DNA of 64,000 nucleotides, from the NCBI GenBank assembly GCA_963971225.1, contig OZ020268.1, forward strand, positions 113,614,830-113,678,829, in the 5' to 3' direction. This document shows positions 45,101 through 56,175 of this stretch, piece after piece (the stretch's first letter is position 1; the number at the start of each line of letters is the position of its first letter). The translations under genes and the position numbers were made by a program. The notes under the pieces are model-generated. The model made no database searches. It saw only the letters and a program-made list of their open reading frames with translations, and was not told the origin of the DNA. This stretch comes from Melieria omissa (lineage: Eukaryota; Arthropoda; Insecta; Diptera; Ulidiidae).

Positions 45101-47889
45101 AGGAAATTACGTAAGGGAGGTCATTACCTCAAGCACTCAGGCTTTATAGCCCATTGTACTTAAAGATCAGGAAAGAGGTTGATAGAGGAGATGGGAATGG
45201 GAAAAGAAGAAGTGAAAGTGAGTGGACTCATTAATGAATCAAGGACTCATTAATAAATCTCAGGACATCACACGGGGTGAGAGAATGAACTTCGTCCTCA
45301 TAATATCCGAACCCAGCGCAATCTCGTTATACAGAAGGCAGGACATGCACAGAGAAAGTGCTATGTACACCCCAGCTACATACTTGTCAACTTCATTGAA
45401 CTTATCAGAGATCGACGTTGGTGACTTGGAGCTGTTTTGAAATCAGCGCCTTGACTTTGTGTCACTCATCACCCCAATAGTTTCATTCATTTCACAAATC
45501 GTAGATCAACTTTTCTGTTATATTCTGTTTAAGTTAATTGGGAAGTTAGCAAATAAGCTTCGGATTTGAGTTTCATTTCAAAGAATTTTGTGGAGGTTTA
45601 ATTTGAAAATAAGAACTATGTCACTTTGCCTTGAAGCGGACTTATGCATTTAAGGGCTAAAATTTTTGTTACTAAGAAATTGTTTTTCCTTTTCAGATAT
45701 GGTCTACGCACTTAGCGAGATTTCCTTACTAATTGTTTTCTTTGATGATTCTTGTTGTTGTCAGGTAACGTATTTAATACTCAATCACTAGAAGCGCAGA
45801 ATCACTTGAGCTTTCATATGAGTAGTTTTCCTTCGTAATGTTATGCTGTATAATTTTTGATGTTACAAGTTCTTCTATTCATTTTCGCCTCAAACACATT
45901 GCAGTCAGGATTGCAGAAGGCCTCCAATGTGGAGATTTGTGGTAGCAACAATTCGTATACACTTTGCAGTCAGGATTATAAAAGACCTCTGACTTCAAGA
46001 TTTGCGGTTGGAAATATTTTAATATTCTTACTTTTGAGATTTGAGAGCCGAAGCAAAGTCTTCTTGGAACACATATTTATTCCAGAGGCAATGCTATTGA
46101 TTTGAGGCTTTAGGAAAAACGTCAATATTACAATAACCTTTAATCTTAATCTCAATGTACTCTAGCAAATCTCGCTTAATGGTAATGACACCTAAACCAT
46201 GAAAGGAATGAAAGGAACAGCAAGTTTTGTCTACATAGCAGTCCTTGCCATCATTGGATTTTTAAAATTTCATGACTAACCAAAATTTCATGACAAACCA
46301 ACTAGAAATTTCTCGTACTAAATGGTCTCTGAATGTGACTTTGCTATTTTTCCAAATTTTTTTAAAGCAGCCCTGTAAATGTACAGACTACCTATACACA
46401 CAAACATATGTCCTTATTTTATTTATAACTTTAATTTCATTAAGTTTCGACATTTCGTATAAATTTTCAAGTTTTATTTTGTGTTCATTGTTGCGACGTT
46501 CACTTGTATGTGTTTAGCACAAATATTATCTCTTTCCGCATGAAAAATGTAAATAGCTTAATACAAAAATTTAAAATTCTACACACAACTAAACGAATGA
46601 GCAGCACCAAGACGTCAGTGATGCCAAAAGACGCCGTCATAATTTCTTAATTTTTGCTCTGCACAGCAAAATCGACTGAAAGCGCACCAGCGCCAGACAT
46701 ACAAATGTCGACGCGAATGGCAGCGCACAAGCAAATAGTTGCCAACTTTAAAGCCCATTTAAAGCCATGTCATGTGACAAAATGGGAAAGCGCCAACGCC
46801 TTTGGCCATTAGGCAACGTTTTCGTGTGCTGGCAACGGCCTGTCGCTGTGGGCCAATTTTGTCACAACGCCATTACGGTCTCCCTTCGGCAGCGCCTTCA
46901 TACAATCAAACATGCACACACGCACACACACATATATTATGCGCACATAGATCTATTTACTTGAAAGCTTTAGAATGGCAACTAAGCCTAAGCAAGTTTA
47001 ATGCAAAATTGGCATTAAATTTGCAAATAAAAATGAAACTTTAACTATTTTGTTTTTTTTTTCACTACACACATTTATCTGCGCCAAATTTAAAGTTCAA
47101 GCAGAGAATGTCTTACAGAAAGACAAATAGTTTAAATGGGCGAAAATGGCCAACTTTGGTCTTAAAGCCCAATGACAAAGCCAAGTTTAGCATTGAAATT
47201 CAGGCGCACATTTAATTTGCCGTTATTGCATTCTTTCGACGAAGAATGAAAAAGCGCACTTTATGCAAATTTCACGCCTCAAAGTATGCTGCGAACTGGC
47301 AGCACAAAATGCAGCCACCGCAGCAACGATCTCTGGCATTTACGCGGCGACCTTCAGCGAGCAATTCGCATTGGCCAAGAGGCTAAGCTTAACTTCTAAG
47401 CAATGCCAAGCGGTACTGTTCTCATTTAATGTAATTTATTTGCGCATGCAAATTCGACAATGCCGCAGGCACTCACACTGCGGCAAATTGCGCTGCCACG
47501 ACGTTTAAGCGGCTCGCCGCCACTGCAGCCAACAGCAGCCAACAGGCAAATAAGTTGTGCGCGGTAAATATTCTAGTAACGCCCGCGGCATCAGCGCCGA
47601 ATTGGCTGCGGTTACTTGGGCTGCCATGTTTGAGAGTGTCTCTGTGTGTGTGTGTGCGCGAGTGTGTAATTGTAGTTATGTGTGTAATGTTCAATATTGT
47701 GTGTTGAACTGCAATGTCGAACCGAACCACAGCATTTGCCGTATGCGGTGACCGCATTCGCGTGTAGATACTGAGGTCGTATTGTTGTTGTTGTTGTTAT
47801 TGTTCAGTTTTCATGTTGCCAATCGTTGGCAAGCCTGCAACACGTTTTGGCGCAATTAGAGCGCGAAAGATAATTTACAAAAAATATTG
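42144..47889. other. Long unannotated region with GC-rich islands
   Basis: GC-rich patches lie at 42440-42920, 43820-44500 and 46600-47780. They carry overlapping frames on both strands with no recognised domains. TG repeats are at 44533-44560 and a GGAT run at 45066-45087. 45060-45450 is less AT-rich than its surroundings and may be an old repeat. A 66-bp-spaced imperfect duplication beginning TTGCAGTCAGGATT is at 45899 and 45965. No transposon ends are confirmed. These islands could be regulatory DNA or a first exon. Confidence 0.35.
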
Positions 47890-47897
47890 GTTGTTAG

Positions 47898-48880
47898 TAG
47901 TGTTCGACCGAAGGTGGTTTTTGGCCGAAGCAGAATATTCTGCATAGCTAAAATAACACCGTGCAACAAAAATTAAAAAAAAATTGTTCACTCCCGAAAA
48001 AATCCATATGGGCATGAAACTAGAGACCAAAAATAGTAATACTGCGTACTCAGTTTTTCATTTCTACATCCTTCGTTCTTTCAAAAGGACTTCAAAAATT
48101 TGAAGGGGATAAAAAATAAAAATATATAAAAAAAGACAAGTGATCAAGGAGATTTTGGGTTTTAACAAAAATTTTCAAGGATATAAAGGATTAAAATTTT
48201 CAAAGGACCTATTTCGTATCCTTTTTTGACAAATAGATAAAAAATCAATTCTTGAGCCTTTTCTCTTTCATTTGATATTCATATCGCCATATTCTAACAA
48301 CGTTAAGTATTTTTTTATATTTTTTGTATCCCCTTCAAAATTTTGAAGTCCTTTTAATAGGACAAAGGATATAGAAATGAAAGACTAAGTACGCAGTATT
48401 ACTATATTTGGTCTCTAGTTTAACGCACATATGGATTTTTGCCGGTGTGAAGAAAGCTGTCGCACGGTGTAACTGGCCGAAGCCGAATACTAATAAGTAT
48501 TATTTTAAGGAAAAAAATGATCCAATTTAGTCGTTCTTTCTCTAGTCATTTCTTCCACTTGCGAATTCATAAAATAATATATTAGTAAAAAATATATTAG
48601 TAAAAAAACCAAAAACAAAATCTTAAAATTCTGTTTCTAACAAAAAAATGTAACAACTCAATTGATATAAATAGCTGATTAGAGATCATTTTTATTAATC
48701 GCAATCTTGAGTTCGAAATATTGATAAAACCCGATATTTGATAAAAGAGCAAACTGACTGGCATTACAGGACGAAAACCTTCGGCAAAAGTATTCGGCTA
48801 TTTTGGTCGAAGCCGAAGATTTCAAATTGGCCGAATAGGCCGAATACCAAAGCCAAGGACGAATATTCGGTGGGACACTA
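47898..48880. mobile_element. hAT-like non-autonomous element with GGCCGAA repeats, interrupted by foldback copy b
   Basis: Ends TAGTGTTCGACCGAAG and, on minus, TAGTGTCCCACCGAATA form an inverted repeat. GGCCGAAGC, GGCCGAATA and GAATATTCGG words recur near both ends. The 8-base flanks (GTTGTTAG and GATTTAAG) match at five positions, so a decayed 8-bp target duplication is possible. The 516-bp foldback element at 47956-48471 lies within it. It has no transposase frame. The superfamily is inferred from the ends only. Confidence 0.6.
47956..48471. mobile_element. Foldback/long-inverted-repeat element, copy b (complete)
   Basis: The two arms of roughly 190 bases are reverse complements, with ends ACACCGTGCAACA and TGTCGCACGGTGT. 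Matching arm phrases include GAGACCAAAAATAGTAATAC versus its inverse near 48400, and AAAAGGACTTCAAAA versus its inverse near 48345. The middle (48150-48300) is unique. There is no coding sequence. This is the reference copy for 1-752 and 55828-56175. Confidence 0.85.
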
Positions 48881-49267
48881 GATTTAAGTGATGCGGCGTT
48901 TAGTTGATTCTTGGCGCCGCTGTAGAAATATTTATAACCTTACTTGTTGTTTCTGGTAACCAAGTTGACAGTGGGTCACAGAGGGTTTCATTTTGGGGGG
49001 TTGAGCTCAAAAATTGTACACGAACTTTTGAGCTCAACTCCGTTTAAAGCTATATTTTACGTCAGAAATTTTTTTGGAGAGGTTGAACACCGCTCCCTCC
49101 ACCTATGTGTGCCACTGAAGCTTCATCACTTGTTCCAATGTGTTGAAATCTGCTATAAGGAAGACGCTGCACTGATAGGTCGAACAGGCTCAATTGTTTG
49201 AAAATTGAAGCAGCCCATTCACATAGAGTTGCGATTTCAACAGCAATTCGAACTAAACAAAATATAT
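48881..49267. other. Unannotated DNA
   Basis: An 85-codon plus-strand frame (48944-49201) begins past the hAT-like element and has no recognisable domain. Confidence 0.3.
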
Positions 49268-49707
49268 TTAACCCTTATGTGTGTGATGGGGTACCCGGGT
49301 ACCCAAACCACTTTTATATCGAAATTTTATATACTTGCGGATAACCCAAGAAAGATGAATCTTCATGACAACTCCCAAAATGGTATTCTGTCTTTATTTT
49401 CGAGTTTTTAATTCCATTTATTATATTTTGGAGGGTGTGGCACAACATTTTACTTTTTACACCGTTACCCGTGTGCTGGGGCACCCGGGTACCCCAATAC
49501 ATTTTAGATGGAGTTGCATGGATTTCATAGATTTTTCCTGTAAGTAAATTTTTCTAAACTTAATAATTTGTAATAAAACAATTTTATCAACGAAAAACAA
49601 TCACTCAATCGAGGAAACGAAAAAATTGATTTCGGTTATATAAATTTATAAACTCCACGATATTTTAGATTTGCAAACAGGATCCAAAACAACTCTCTCG
49701 CATACAT

Positions 49708-50300
49708 TTATCGACATTCGCCTTTAGCGGGTTTTCCTGGGTACAGTTGACCTTGGAGATGATAAGAATTTCTTGCGTCACAAGCCCAATAAGTTGTTAA
49801 CTCATATTTTTCAGGCTTCGACGTTATATATTGCGTAAAGCGTCCTTTTCGGTTGGTTTCACGCCAAATTATGTCACAAATTTCAATTGATAAAATACTT
49901 TTGAATATAGCTTTTGCTGTGCATACTGTAGGAAGAATCGAGTATATTGTAGGAAGAAGTGGCCTCTATTCTTCCTACAATATAATAAAAAAATAATAAT
50001 AAATAATAAAACGATGGCAGACTACGCCGAAATGGCTGAAGTCTGTATGCCGTCTTTATCACAAAGTTCGATATTTGGATATTTATCTTCCTCGCTACCA
50101 TTCGAATCATATGAGACGATAATTTTCTATGCAACCCGCAGGCTCAGCATGAGGGGCTTCTATTGCTGCGTCGTCAACTGATGGAATATGTTCATCTTCG
50201 CCTTCAGAAATGGAAAATTCTTCATCACTTTTACTTTACACTTTTACAGGGATAAATCTTTCAGAACGAGTTCTTGCTCGGGGGATCCGAAATAATAACT
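49708..50300 (-). pseudogene. piggyBac transposase remnant
   Basis: On minus, an acidic N-terminal stretch (SDEEFSISEGEDEHIPSVDD) lies around 50155-50235. A catalytic-core piece follows at 49708-49885, with GRFTQYITSKPEKYEL, then YWACDARNSY, then LYPGKPAKGE. These match the family order RFxQYxPSKPxKYGIK, then W-CD. The Asp in CDA is a catalytic acid of the DDD triad. A stop at 49708, several internal stops, and the loss of the part between the two blocks and of the C-terminus make it non-functional. piggyBac transposases excise and insert DNA at TTAA in the nucleus. The stretch between the blocks is rearranged (AT-rich, with a GGAAGAA inverted repeat at about 49930-49985). Confidence 0.78.
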
Positions 50301-50548
50301 CATTTCCGAATTTGTTAAGATCTTTCACAATGCAACTTAAACTAATTACTAACGACTAATTAATTTGTTATAAAGTTCAAATGTCAAAAATGTTCACGGG
50401 GAATGATCTTCCATTGAAATTTATAGCAGCTTATAAATAGAATTCCCCTTTTTATGAAAGGGGGATTCGAAATTGCAGAAAAATGCATAACTGGAAATTA
50501 AAAAACAAGTTTGCAAGTAATTTTTTGTAACAAGGGAAATCCCAAAAT

Positions 50549-51524
50549 GTAAGGGAGAGGGCTGGGTTGTGAACAGGGGTTTTGTTTTTTGGCTCTAACT
50601 TTTCACAGAATAAAGATATCGAAGATACCGTTGGAAAGGTGAATATATAACGCAACTTTTTTATAAGGACAAATTACCGTTTTGATTGAAATTTAACTCT
50701 CTACGTCCAATTTTCTAAGGACTTGATTTTTTTGCTTTTCCAAAAAAGTGGCTGGGTTGTGAACCATCTGGAAAATCCCTATTAAAGTCGGAAAATACGA
50801 AGAAAACACCCATAATTTTTAAGTAAGTTGAGGATTTATTTAATCAGGAGGCCTCAAGAGGTAAAAAAAAGTTATAATGACGCAAATTAGGCCAAAAAAT
50901 CGCAATGAATGAAAGTGCTCAATTTTTTGAATTTTCATCCTAATCGGTGTCGCAATGTTTGCTTGTAAAACACGAACGCGTTCTCTCATTGGCCCACTTC
51001 ACGTGAACTCAAGGAAATCGAGTGAAATTACATAAAATTACTTTGTTTTAATATATCCGTCCATATTTGACAGTGTTAGAACAAATGTAGTACGAAAAAC
51101 AGGTGGTTCATAACCCAGCCACCTCAGTGGTTCACAGCCCAACCACGATGCCATTTTGGAAACTTTAAAATAAACGACACTTCCAATCATAATTCGACAT
51201 AAACAAATATTGCATCATAAAATAGAATCAAAACACTAAATAAACATGTATTACACAGACCTTTTTGCAATAAGCTCAGTCACTTGGATAGCACTTTAAA
51301 AAAAAGCCAACAAGTTTTCGCAGTCGATTTTCAAACACGATGTCTTTCAAACTCGATTGCTGCCACAAGCAATACGTGTTTGTACTTCGGTGTAACCACA
51401 AAAGCAGAGTCATATCATAAGACATACTTGACAGTTGAAAGATTGGCGATATGGCAATTAGGGAAAGAAAAAACGGTAATGGTTCACAACCCAGCCTGGT
51501 TCACAACCCAGCCCTCTCCCTTAC
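50549..51524. mobile_element. 976-bp inverted-repeat element with six internal 16-bp motif copies
   Basis: Both ends carry a perfect 26-base inverted repeat beginning GTAAGGGAGAGGGCTGGG and continuing into TTGTGAAC. The word GGCTGGGTTGTGAACC recurs at about 50561 and 50750 forward, and inverted at about 51103, 51128, 51481 and 51498. TA occurs symmetrically two bases in from each end, so a TA target is possible. There is no recognisable transposase frame. It lies inside the piggyBac element, so it is younger. Superfamily unassigned. Confidence 0.78.
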
Positions 51525-51648
51525 TTTTATATTATTGAAAGCTTTAAAACTAAGCAAAAACAGTAAAATGTCTTACAGTGCGACAAAAAGTAAGTAATTT
51601 TCATACAATTTGTACTGGGGTACCCAGGTACCCCATCACACGGGTTAA

Positions 51649-54600
51649 AAATATATTAAAAATATATTAAAAAAAACAAGTTGTAAAGAAAGTAAGTGAC
51701 AGACAAATTACCCATAGTCTATCACAAACAACACATTTTCTCTCATGTGAAAACTAAAAACTACATTTAGCTTCTTAGTAAAACTGTGCCAGTTCGCGAA
51801 TTTTGTCCCATTAAAAGGACACATTTTTATAGCTTAAAGTTTTCAACACATTTGGAATAACCATCACCGAAAGTTTGGTTTTAAATTCTGCCAGTCAGTG
51901 GCTGCAATGTTCAGTGGGATGGAAAAGAAAAAAAGTAAAAATGTAATAAACGGAAAATGCAAATTTGTAAATTGCCCGTCAAGTCTTTGGTTTCTTTTGG
52001 CAGTGACATTTTAATTTTAAAAAGCGTCAAGTGTTTTCTTAAAATAAATACGAGTACATAACATAGGAATACACATTAAAGATAACCTTAAATAATTGCA
52101 GTATTGGTTTATATGAAAGATTGAGTTCATGTTGAAAGTGAAACAAAAAGACTCAAAGGTATTTAAAGCGTTAAAAGAATTTTTGTTCATCAAAATAAAA
52201 GAGTTGAGTTCTTCCTGAACTTTTGCTTACAGAAAATAAACAATCACATCATACACATAAAATAAATAAAAACGACAGCCTAATAACCAAACTTAAGCCC
52301 AGCTTCTTGCAAAGATCTCTGTTGTGCTTGTGAATTGGTACATTTTGCCTATGTCTCGTCCTGCGACCGATTTAAGAAACACAGTTTAATGCCATTTGGA
52401 AAGTTTTCATGAGAAAATTTATTATTATTAAAAAAAAATAAAAATAAAAAATTAGTATTATTTATTATCATTAAATTTATTAGAAACTTTATTATTATTT
52501 ATTATTATTAAAAGGAAATCGAACTTGGAGTCGAGCCACTTTGATGGAAGAATTACATTATTTTTTTGAAATAGTGTTACATATTTATTTGTTTGCTTTA
52601 TAAAAACTACAGCTAGCAAAATTTAGTACAACTTTAAATGCAACACCATCGTAAACACTGCATGTTAAGTTTGTTCAAAAATCCCATTTCCATTTCCCAT
52701 AGCTTTCACATGGATGTCAAAGTGAATGTTCTCGCTCGTTGTCGGCACTTATTTGTGTTTACTTGCAAATGAGTATTTGTCGTTCCAATGTCTGTTGTAA
52801 ATTGTTTGGGGACAAACACAAGGCGCATTAAGGCGCAATACACATACACATATACACACACACATACGAACAATTCACTCATGTAAACGAAAGTATTAAG
52901 GTGTAGTCGCTTTTCTGTTTTATTAAGATTGAAGTTAGAACTTGTCTGTACTAGTCTGTGAGTTTATGTTGGTACATTAGAATGTGTCACTGACTGCTTG
53001 AGCCAATTGTCTTCGCTTTTGCCATGTTCGCTTTGAAGCATTTGCAATGTTTAGCTACTTGTCGCAGCCCCTTTTTGTGGAGCGTTGGGGCCTGTTGTGT
53101 GTATTTTTCTTAATATTTGACATGCAAAGTGTTTTACTGTTGATTGACGTTTAATGGGCAATGAACACGCCAGCAGCGTTTAATATGTATTTGCGAACAT
53201 GTTTTCATTCTCTTTCTTACATGTAAGCAGTATTTGTCGAGTTGATTAAATAAGTACATTTTAATTTATGATTGTTGACATAATAATTTTTTTTAACTAT
53301 TATTTTTATATTTTTTTAAATTATTTACTTTTAATTTATAATTTATTTATGTTATTTTTACATTTAAATTATTTGTCAAAGTTACGGTCAAAGCCTGCAA
53401 ACTTTTCTTTATGTAAGGTAGCGACTGCATGCTTTCGACATGTTGCCAGCAGTTCTCAGTAAAAAAATGCCTAATTTACGTATTCAAACAACCACAACAA
53501 TAACAAATACAAATTTTAATTGCAATAACAACAATAACAATGACGGGTCAACAAGCGAAATTAGTAAATAAAGCGACACGACCGTTTGACCACAGACACG
53601 CCGCCGAGAGCCAACACACACGCACACGCACCGCTTGCCAATCGACCTTATTTAAATGCAGTGGCCGTTATTAATTATTAACCACTGTTGGCGACAATGA
53701 ACAAACAACAACAGCTGAGTCGGCTACCCTTTGTTGGACCCAACTTTCATAATTGATGGAATTGCGAAATGAGGCAAAGTGTGTCGGCCTTTTTTAACCG
53801 TTGCTTAAAAAACAACAACTGTTTCAATTGCTGACTCTTTAACCCTCGAACTGTTGAATATAACATTTCACTAATTAGCCTAATTTGTTGAAAGTTTCAC
53901 GAGTTTTTTTATGTCGGCCGTAATGAGGTGCAGGCGGCGCCATCAGTCGAAAAGTCGAGTGGAAGGGGAACAGAGGGTCGTGCTGCAGCAGCACTTTAAA
54001 GCCCAAATCGCGCGTAATTACCGGAAATGTTGAATTTGCCAGTGGCCAATCGGCAGCAGCTGCTGTGAATACTTTGCATACAAAACGGCTTCACTTTAAA
54101 TAAGCGAGGCTACAGCTGCAATTTGTTCGACGGGTGCAACTTTCATGCCACAATTAAAAGACATTCGGCCGAACTTTGTCGCTGCGCATGAACCTTTTCG
54201 TCGTTGTGACTCGGGCGCGCAGCGCATTTGCATACATGACGACATGCAACAGTGCAGTGTAGTTTTTTTTTTGTGCCAGTCCGCTGACATTGTCATGTGT
54301 AATTAGAAGTTTTTAATGCGATGGTGCAGGCGTGCTGTGGCAACACATTAGGACCAATGTGTGTGTGTGTCGGTGCGTGCGTTATGTTGCCGCAGTTGTC
54401 GCATTGACATGAACGGCAGCTGCAGTAGCAGCGAATACAGTTTGTGGTTGGATGTGGTGTTTGATTGTTGTTGTTGTTGTTGATGTTGCACTTTTTACAA
54501 ATCCATTTTAATGATTTCATGGCTTTCGAAATAATTAAAATGTTTGGTTGGTTCGGTGGCGCAAAATGAATACCTAATCACGGGGCGTATGAGTGATGCC

Positions 54601-55050
54601 TAATTGCCATAGGCGGGTACAAGAAAGTACGGGACAATGAAAAGTTTTAATTATGTTTGAAGAGCATGAGTATAAGTATTAGTATGTTTATATATATTTC
54701 ATACACATATCGTATATAAACTATATATACTGGATTTAAATGTTTTGTACCATAGGATCGAATTTGTTTGTGCTTTAATTTGCTTCGTTGCCCACTTGTG
54801 ATGCCTAAATAGGGCCAAATGTTATTATTACATAATTTGCTCATGTGATTTTAATTCCAATAAGCATTGACTGACAAACGTAAATTTCTCCAATGAAACT
54901 TTTGCAAGTCTTAGCTGAGGTCTGAGAATGTAATGTAATGTAATGTTTCTTATCCATTGAAAATTTTTTTATTCTAAATATTTTAGTTCAGAATCTGTAA
55001 GTGCCTAGTTAAGGAATCTATTAAATAATATTCGTTATCTTTGTAAGCTC
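51649..55050. other. Unannotated DNA; AT-rich then GC-richer (53550-54560)
   Basis: It contains TTATTA runs at 52420-52510, a CA run at 52850-52865, a CAA-rich stretch near 53700 and GTTGTT at 54462-54482. No gene or transposon end is recognised. Confidence 0.35.
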
Positions 55051-55062
55051 TGATTACACCGT

Positions 55063-55823
55063 TATTATTATTATTATTGCCGGGGAAAGTGCACTGCAAC
55101 CTAAAAGATCTATTGTGCCCCCTTCTTGGCCTTCATAGTTCGTCCGTGAGGCCAGTATCCAAAAGGAATCTTAGTATATTTCCTAAGCCCTTGCAAACCC
55201 ATTCCGATCCTGGTATAATAAAGTCCCCCAGGTGCTTCTTTCGTTTGTGCATTAGTGCAGGGCATATAAATACCTGGTATGTGTATTGCAGTTTCATTTT
55301 CCTGCAAACAGAACCTACAGAGTTCGTTCACCCTGATGCCTAGTTTGGTTAGATGGTAGTTCAATCTACAATACCCTGTCAATATACCTGTGATAATCCT
55401 TAGATTATTCCTTGAGAGACTCATATATTCCTCAAACCTTTTCTTGTTATAAGATCCTTGGAAAGATTCTTGGATAAGATTCTTGGAAAGGATAGATAGC
55501 GCTCCTTTGCCTAGACCGCAGAAGGGTTCTGGGCCGACAAAAGGGGTAGGCGCCTCCCTTCTTGCAAGTTTGTCGGCCTGCTCATTCCCATCAATACCGG
55601 CGTGACCCGCAACCCAGAGGACCCATACCTGATAATAACAGCCAAGTTCGTTCAGCTTCTCAAGGCATTCCGACACCAGTTTCGAGGATACCTGGTAAGA
55701 TCTTAATGCCTTGATTGCTGCTTGGCTGTCTGACAGGATCGCAATCTTCCGGTTCCGGTATTTCCTCACCAGATTGAAGTGAGCGCACCTTTCTATGCCT
55801 TATATTTCCGCCTGAAAAATGGT
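55063..55823 (-). mobile_element. 5'-truncated RNase H LINE with (TAA)n tail and 12-bp target duplication
   Basis: On minus, the element runs from 55823 to 55063 and ends in a (TAA)n tail, as in I-type LINEs. TGATTACACCGT flanks both ends (55051-55062 and 55824-55835), a 12-bp target duplication. The right copy of that duplication is the terminal repeat of foldback copy c. So the LINE inserted exactly at the foldback's edge. The 5' part, including reverse transcriptase and the first RNase H acid, is lost by truncation. Confidence 0.87.
55110..55769 (-). CDS. RNase H and knuckle C-terminus of an I-type LINE polyprotein (fragment)
   Basis: The 219-codon frame is an ORF2 tail fragment. RNase H residues visible are Asp14 (ILSDSQAAI), His56 and Asp66 (WVAGHAGIDGNEQADKLAR). 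The catalytic Glu lies upstream in IFQAEI and is read only if the stop directly after it is ignored. The first Asp is missing because the element is 5'-truncated at 55823. A CRFC motif near residue 150 marks the knuckle, though the following His-Cys part is altered (AIHIPGIYMPC). The Met is merely the first in frame. It is from a different LINE family than 23583-24545: the tail is (TAA)n and the C-terminal sequence differs. Not a host gene. Confidence 0.82.
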   Translation of the reverse strand: MRKYRNRKIAILSDSQAAIKALRSYQVSSKLVSECLEKLNELGCYYQVWVLWVAGHAGIDGNEQADKLARREAPTPFVGPEPFCGLGKGALSILSKNLIQESFQGSYNKKRFEEYMSLSRNNLRIITGILTGYCRLNYHLTKLGIRVNELCRFCLQENETAIHIPGIYMPCTNAQTKEAPGGLYYTRIGMGLQGLRKYTKIPFGYWPHGRTMKAKKGAQ

Positions 55824-55827
55824 TGAT

Positions 55828-56175
55828 TACACCGTGCGACAATAAAATTTACACACGAAAAAATTGATATACTCGCGAAACTAGAGGCCACATGTAGTAA
55901 AAAAAGTAAACGTTTTTCTCTCTGACGCCAGGATTTTTTTTAAATGGACTTTGAAATTTCAAGAACATGTTTATTTAAAATTTTTGTTTATTGAGCGCAT
56001 TGTAGAATAACAATATGGGTGTCAGATGAAAGAGAAAAATCCTTAGAATCGTAGAAAATTTAATGTTTTTGTGCAAAAGAACAAGGAGGTATAGAAAGTT
56101 TCCTTTGAAAATTGTATCCTTGAATATCCTTGGAAATTTCCAATATTTTTTTTAAAAAAAAAAAATATATATCTT
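55828..56175. mobile_element. Foldback/long-inverted-repeat element, copy c (one end recognised)
   Basis: It begins TACACCGTGCGACA and keeps family phrases GAAACTAGAGGCCA and, near 56110, CCTTTGAAAATTGTATCCTT, which is the inverse of the copy b core. It is the most divergent copy. A closing CACGGTGTA end is not found, so it is truncated or too diverged to recognise. The LINE at 55063-55823 inserted at its left edge. Confidence 0.65.

Larger units (their letters stand above)
49272..51644 (-). mobile_element. piggyBac element, dead, TTAA target duplication
   Basis: It is flanked by TTAA at 49268-49271 and 51645-51648. The left end reads CCCTTATGTGTGTGATGGGG and the right end, on minus, CCCGTGTGATGGGGTACC, so the ends share GTGTGATGGGGTACC. 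An extra internal end-like copy lies near 49468-49498, as in many piggyBac elements with subterminal repeats. It contains a minus-strand transposase remnant and, at 50549-51524, an inserted inverted-repeat element. About 1.4 kb is piggyBac itself, so much of the gene is deleted. Confidence 0.88.

Noticed and set aside
45060..45450. Possible old transposon fragment containing a 72-codon frame
   Set aside because: Composition differs from its surroundings, but I find no termini, target duplication or recognisable protein motif.
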